A DNA stretch of 64,000 nucleotides from contig NZ_PIQA01000001.1 in assembly GCF_003987095.1 (NCBI RefSeq), forward strand, positions 744,001 to 808,000. The letters run 5' to 3'. The position numbers and the translations under genes are program-made. Within the stretch, counting starts at the first letter, position 1. The number at the start of each line of letters is the position of its first letter. The DNA comes from Idiomarina piscisalsi. GTDB lineage: Bacteria; Pseudomonadota; Gammaproteobacteria; Enterobacterales; Alteromonadaceae. Under the pieces are notes generated by a model, which was not told the origin of the DNA, did no database searches, and saw only the letters and a program-made list of their open reading frames with translations. Below, one piece after another: positions 60,302 to 64,000 of this stretch.

Positions 60302-60828
60302 TAGAAGTCAGATGGCCAGTCAACCTGAATACGTTTCTCTTCCCGGTTTATATCGGTGATATATTCACTTTGAATAAACGGAATGAGACGCTCAGATTTT
60401 CCAAACGCATCGTTGCTATTCGCTTTCACCACCAACACATCATTCGATGCAGTTGGCATTATCTGTTCAACCACCCCCATGTCATAGCCTTGAAGGTTCA
60501 CTACTTGCAGACCAATTAAGTCATGCCAGTAGAACTCGTCGTCGGCTAATTCAGGCAGCTCATCCGCAGTAATGCAGATATCCGCTCCGGTCAGGCGAGC
60601 AGCTTGATCACGGTCGGACACACCTTCCAGTCGAGCAATCAGTCCCTTATTGTGGCGACGCCACTCAGCGACTTCGATAGTTTGCTCACCTTTTTGTTTG
60701 AGCAGCCAAGGGCTGTATTCAAATATTGACTCAGGATCTTCCGTGAATGATTGCACTTTCAGCCAACCCTTGACGCCATATACCGCACCTAAACGACCTA
60801 TAACGATATGTTCTGACTGAGACATCAT
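60301..60828 (-). CDS. rimM: Ribosome maturation factor RimM
   Basis: A 175-residue protein with [29 protein letters not shown] and [23 protein letters not shown] (PRC-barrel). Helps 30S assembly via S19. Confidence 0.97.
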   Translation of the reverse strand: MMSQSEHIVIGRLGAVYGVKGWLKVQSFTEDPESIFEYSPWLLKQKGEQTIEVAEWRRHNKGLIARLEGVSDRDQAARLTGADICITADELPELADDEFYWHDLIGLQVVNLQGYDMGVVEQIMPTASNDVLVVKANSNDAFGKSERLIPFIQSEYITDINREEKRIQVDWPSDF

Positions 60829-60851
60829 TAACTATCCTGAACAATTAATGC

Positions 60852-61100
60852 TTACGCCGCAGCGCTTGCATCTTTAACTAATTTAGCAACGCGCTCAGAT
60901 AATTGTGCGCCTTTGCCTACCCAGTGCTCAATGCGGTCAACATCAACACGAAGTTTCTCTTCCTGACCACGAGCTAGTGGGTTAAAAAATCCTACTTTCT
61001 CGATGAAACGACCGTCGCGTGAGCGGCGACTGTCAGCAACTACCATTTGGTAGAAAGGGCGCTTTTTCGCACCGCCACGTTGTAAACGAATGGTTACCAT
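60852..61100 (-). CDS. rpsP: 30S ribosomal protein S16
   Basis: From the ATG at 61100, 82 residues: [41 protein letters not shown]. An upstream start at 61112 is less likely. First gene of the operon. Confidence 0.98.
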   Translation of the reverse strand: MVTIRLQRGGAKKRPFYQMVVADSRRSRDGRFIEKVGFFNPLARGQEEKLRVDVDRIEHWVGKGAQLSERVAKLVKDASAAA

Positions 61101-61146
61101 TGCGTTCCTCAATATAACTGTTGTTTAAATGTAAAAAAAATAGCAA

Positions 61147-61171
61147 AGCCCTCCGACTGAGTCGGAAGGCT
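61147..61171 (-). terminator. Terminator after ffh
   Basis: On the minus strand a near-perfect stem around CCGAC/GTCGG is followed by TTTGCTATTTTTTTT. Confidence 0.75.
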
Positions 61172-61221
61172 CGGCAATTCTACTGATTTTTCGTTGAAAT
61201 GCAAGCTTGACGCGCTTTTTC

Positions 61222-62586
61222 CTAACGGCCTGGAAACATTCCAGGAGGGAGTTTGCCGCCCATGCCACGCATCATTTTTTGAAGGCCGCCGCCTTTCATT
61301 TTTTTCATCATTTTTTGCATCTGCATAAACTGCTTCAGCAACTTATTCACGTCCTGCACTTGTGTACCTGAACCCGTTGCTATACGGCGTTTACGAGAAC
61401 CTTTAATGACATCCGGGTGGCGTCGTTCCTGAGGGGTCATTGAATTAATGATCGCTTCCATACGGACGGTCATCTTATCATCCATCTGACCTTTAATTTG
61501 ATCGGTCATTTTTCCCATGCCTGGCATTTTATCCATCAGCCCCATCATGCCGCCCATTTCACGCATTTGCACAAGTTGGTCACGGAAGTCCTCCAATGAG
61601 AACTGGCCTTTTTTCATGACTTTCTTGGCAACTTTCGCGGCTTTTTCTTTGTCGACTTTTTGTTCGACTTCTTCTATCAGTGACAGTACGTCACCCATAC
61701 CAAGAATACGTGACGCGACACGGTCTGGATGGAAGGCTTCCAGGGCATCGGTTTTCTCGCCAACACCGAGGAATTTAATAGGCTTACCGGTAATATGACG
61801 AATTGACAAGGCCGCACCACCGCGTGCATCACCGTCGGTTTTCGTCAAAATAACACCGGTTAACGGCAAGGCGTCGCTGAATGCTTTAGCTGTGTTTGCC
61901 GCATCCTGACCGGTCATAGCATCAACAACAAACAGCGTTTCAATAGGATTAATGCTTGAATGCAGCTGTTGAATTTCGGTCATCATATCTTCGTCAACGG
62001 CAAGGCGACCGGCAGTATCCACGAGGACGACATCAACAAATTGCTTACGCGCTGCAGCTATGGCTGCATTTGCAATATCCACCGGTTTTTGTTCAGTGGA
62101 CGATGGGAAAAACTCGACACCAACCTGCTCAGCAATAGTTTCCAACTGCTTAATGGCCGCAGGACGATAAACGTCGGCACTGACCACCATTACTTTCTTT
62201 TTCTGGCGCTCTGTCAGGAACTTAGCAAGTTTACCAACACTGGTGGTTTTACCCGCACCTTGCAACCCCGCCATTAAGATAACAGCTGGTGGCTGTGTAT
62301 TCAGTTGCAACGGGGCATTAGCCTCGCCCATGGCCGCTTCTAATTCTGACTGGACGATTTTGACAAACACCTGACCTGGTGTCAGGCTTTTATTGACCTC
62401 TGTACCAACTGCTCGCTCTTTGACTTTAGCAATAAAGTCTTTAACCACGGGCAACGCAACATCGGCCTCAAGTAACGCCATACGCACTTCGCGTAACGTT
62501 TCCTTTATATTATCTTCTGTTAGCCGACCCCGGCCACCGATAGAACGCATGGTCTGCGATAAGCGTTCTGATAGATTCTCAAACAT
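61222..62586 (-). CDS. ffh: Signal recognition particle protein Ffh
   Basis: From the ATG at 62586, 454 residues: MFENLSERLSQTMRSIGGRGRLTEDNIKETLREVRMALLEADV. NG GTPase motifs GLQGAGKTTSVGKLA, DTAGRLAVDEDMM and TKTDGDARGG; C-terminal Met-rich M domain (MMKKMKGGGLQKMMRGMGGKLPPGMF). Targets nascent membrane proteins. The open frame continues upstream to 62724 but lies over the divergent promoter region. Confidence 0.97.
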   Translation of the reverse strand: MFENLSERLSQTMRSIGGRGRLTEDNIKETLREVRMALLEADVALPVVKDFIAKVKERAVGTEVNKSLTPGQVFVKIVQSELEAAMGEANAPLQLNTQPPAVILMAGLQGAGKTTSVGKLAKFLTERQKKKVMVVSADVYRPAAIKQLETIAEQVGVEFFPSSTEQKPVDIANAAIAAARKQFVDVVLVDTAGRLAVDEDMMTEIQQLHSSINPIETLFVVDAMTGQDAANTAKAFSDALPLTGVILTKTDGDARGGAALSIRHITGKPIKFLGVGEKTDALEAFHPDRVASRILGMGDVLSLIEEVEQKVDKEKAAKVAKKVMKKGQFSLEDFRDQLVQMREMGGMMGLMDKMPGMGKMTDQIKGQMDDKMTVRMEAIINSMTPQERRHPDVIKGSRKRRIATGSGTQVQDVNKLLKQFMQMQKMMKKMKGGGLQKMMRGMGGKLPPGMFPGR

Positions 62587-62747
62587 ATCGGTCGTCTCTT
62601 TTAATTCTGGAATTCTGGCGTAGAAAGTTAATGGGGGCAGTATATCTGAATTGCAAGAAAGTTTCGCCCCCGAAGTATTGGGTTTACCCGTTTGACAACG
62701 TATACTCAACATCAAGAACAACAAACATCAGGGAACGTGAGCGCGTG

Positions 62748-63542
62748 ATGCTCTTTATATTGCTGCTAATTAGTGTCGTAGGTTATACGGCAAGTGCTTT
62801 CATTATTTTACAGACGGTATTTAATGGCAAAGCGCATAAACCAGCGTTACAGATTATTCCCGCAGGCATTGCCATTATTGCGCATGGCTGGCTTATCGTT
62901 CAACAGCTCGCCCTCGATGACTTCGACCACATTAATTTATCGTCAAGCCTGAGTATTGTTGCCCTGTTTGTAACTATTACTTCATTTGTTCGATTCCAGC
63001 GTTTTAATAATCTTTTTCTGAAGCCGGTCATTTATCTGTTTTCAGCATTAACCTGCGTTTTGCTAGTCTTCACTCCGGTTCACCTGGGAGCCGACATTAG
63101 CTCGAAACACGCGCTGTTTATTCATATTGCTCTGTCATTAATTGCGTACGGCATTCTGGCTTTAGCAACTTTATACGCAATACAAACCAGTTATCTAAGC
63201 CGCATTTTAAAGCAGCGCAAAAATCATTCGCTACTCAGCAAACTGCCACCACTAATGACTATTGAAACAAACTTCTTTAACTTGTTGGCGTTAGGAACCA
63301 TTGCTCTATTTGTCGCTTTAGGCAGTGGCTTTTTGTTTCTGGAAGACATGTTTGCTCAGAACCAGGCTCATAAAACTATTTTAACCAGTCTGGCGGCAGT
63401 TATTTATCTAATAGCACTTATTCTTCATCGAGTCTCTGGCTTGCGCGGACGCATTATCGTATTACTGACGCTTATAGCCAGCACACTTCTGACACTTGGG
63501 TATTTTGGTAGCCGTTTTGTTAAAGACTTCCTTTTGGGCTAA
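62748..63542 (+). CDS. CcsA/YpjD-type cytochrome c assembly membrane protein
   Basis: A 264-residue protein from the ATG at 62748 with about eight hydrophobic segments and FIHIALSLIAYGILALATLYAIQTSYL, a CcsA-family (PF01578) core. It usually lies between ffh and a CNNM transporter gene in gammaproteobacteria, as here. Role in haem handling is likely but not shown. Confidence 0.85.
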   Translation: MLFILLLISVVGYTASAFIILQTVFNGKAHKPALQIIPAGIAIIAHGWLIVQQLALDDFDHINLSSSLSIVALFVTITSFVRFQRFNNLFLKPVIYLFSALTCVLLVFTPVHLGADISSKHALFIHIALSLIAYGILALATLYAIQTSYLSRILKQRKNHSLLSKLPPLMTIETNFFNLLALGTIALFVALGSGFLFLEDMFAQNQAHKTILTSLAAVIYLIALILHRVSGLRGRIIVLLTLIASTLLTLGYFGSRFVKDFLLG

Positions 63543-63610
63543 TCAACCCTTGACTTCATGGCTCAGCATTCTAAATTGTCACATTCTAAGTTAACGTAAG
63601 GAAATAACCG

Positions 63611-64000
63611 TTGGACGAGATATCGACGAGCTTGTTGCTCGTTATTTTAGCCGTACTGATATTTTTATCCGCTTACTTTTCAGGCTCTGAAACCGGGATG
63701 ATGTCGATTAACCGATATCGCCTAAGACATCTGGTGCAAAGCAATCACCGTGGAGCTAAGCGTGTCCAGCATTTATTAGACCGCCCTGACAGACTTATCG
63801 GCCTTATTCTCATTGGCAACAACCTGGTCAACATTGGCGCGTCAGCAATAGCCACCATCATTTGTTTACGTTGGTTCGGTGACGCCGGTATTGTCATAGC
63901 AACCTTCGGGTTAACCTTAATCATTTTGATTTTTTCGGAAGTCACCCCAAAAACCATCGCGGCTTTGCATCCAGAGCGGTTTTCCTTTCCAAGCTCATTG
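63611..64000 (+). CDS. CNNM/CorB-type transporter, N-terminal part (cut by window edge)
   Basis: A TTG at 63611 (AAGGAAA about 9 nt upstream) opens a frame to the edge, 130 codons: LDEISTSLLLVILAVLIFLSAYFSGSETGMMSINRYRLRHL, then GLILIGNNLVNIGASAIATII and LIFSEVTPKTIAALHPERFSFP. This is the DUF21/CNNM membrane domain of CorB/YfjD. The CBS and CorC-type domains would follow outside the window. Confidence 0.88.
   Translation, partial: MDEISTSLLLVILAVLIFLSAYFSGSETGMMSINRYRLRHLVQSNHRGAKRVQHLLDRPDRLIGLILIGNNLVNIGASAIATIICLRWFGDAGIVIATFGLTLIILIFSEVTPKTIAALHPERFSFPSSL

Overview
The window is a gammaproteobacterial chromosome, most like Alteromonadales (Idiomarina-type) by gene content and order. A complete-looking, lambda-like siphoviral prophage of about 35.6 kb (about 12.39-48.00 kb) is inserted in it. 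Host genes are ordinary. Left of the prophage: smc (5' part, cut by the window edge), cysZ-like, rmuC, class I fumarase, pabB, a CoA-pyrophosphatase Nudix gene, sdaA, cysB, a soluble histidine kinase and a membrane/coiled-coil protein. Right of it: yciH, a REC-SpoIIE phosphatase, a STAS protein, a double-receiver regulator, two secreted amidohydrolase-like proteins, cytochrome c', cytochrome b561, a receiver protein, tyrA, a J-domain protein, the rpsP-rimM-trmD-rplS operon, ffh, a CcsA-like protein and the start of a CNNM/CorB-like gene.

The prophage sits in the 5' end of yciH (SUI1 family). A 14-bp core (CAACTCAGCCAAAT) is present at both ends. The left end keeps the first codons of yciH as a 12-codon stub. 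At the right end the phage supplies a new ATG, ribosome site and N-terminus in frame, so yciH is rebuilt as a chimera.

Prairie of phage modules, left to right: integrase and a DUF4224 excisionase-like gene (minus); lysis (GH24 endolysin, small membrane proteins, holin candidate, overlapping spanin pair); tail tip and fibre genes with DUF2460/DUF2163 proteins as in gene transfer agents; a two-gene membrane-protein cargo insert with its own promoter and a perfect palindromic terminator; tape measure; tail chaperone pair with a canonical A_AAA_AAG -1 frameshift; tail tube, head-tail joining, capsid, scaffold, Mu F-like protein, portal and large terminase, all on the minus strand. Next come two minus-strand operons of small unknown genes, each under a textbook LexA box, then the small terminase with a PDDEXK-like nuclease. 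Last are a CI-type repressor (minus) and, on plus, an O-like initiator, DnaB-like helicase and RuvC-like resolvase.

The main non-genic signals are as follows. (1) Two inverted modules of about 166 bp near 34.6 and 42.4 kb, each with an exactly 84-bp element bounded by perfect 11-bp inverted repeats, flank the terminase/early block. (2) SOS boxes control small operons while the repressor lacks a visible autocleavage domain, which suggests an antirepressor switch. (3) TTGAATTCAA (15 copies) and TTGCTGACAA (15 copies) are strongly enriched in the prophage. (4) TGTCTACTAAA integrase arm-type sites lie at both ends and at the start of the int operon. (5) Extended -10 promoters recur through the prophage. 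No tRNA, rRNA, CRISPR array or insertion sequence was seen.
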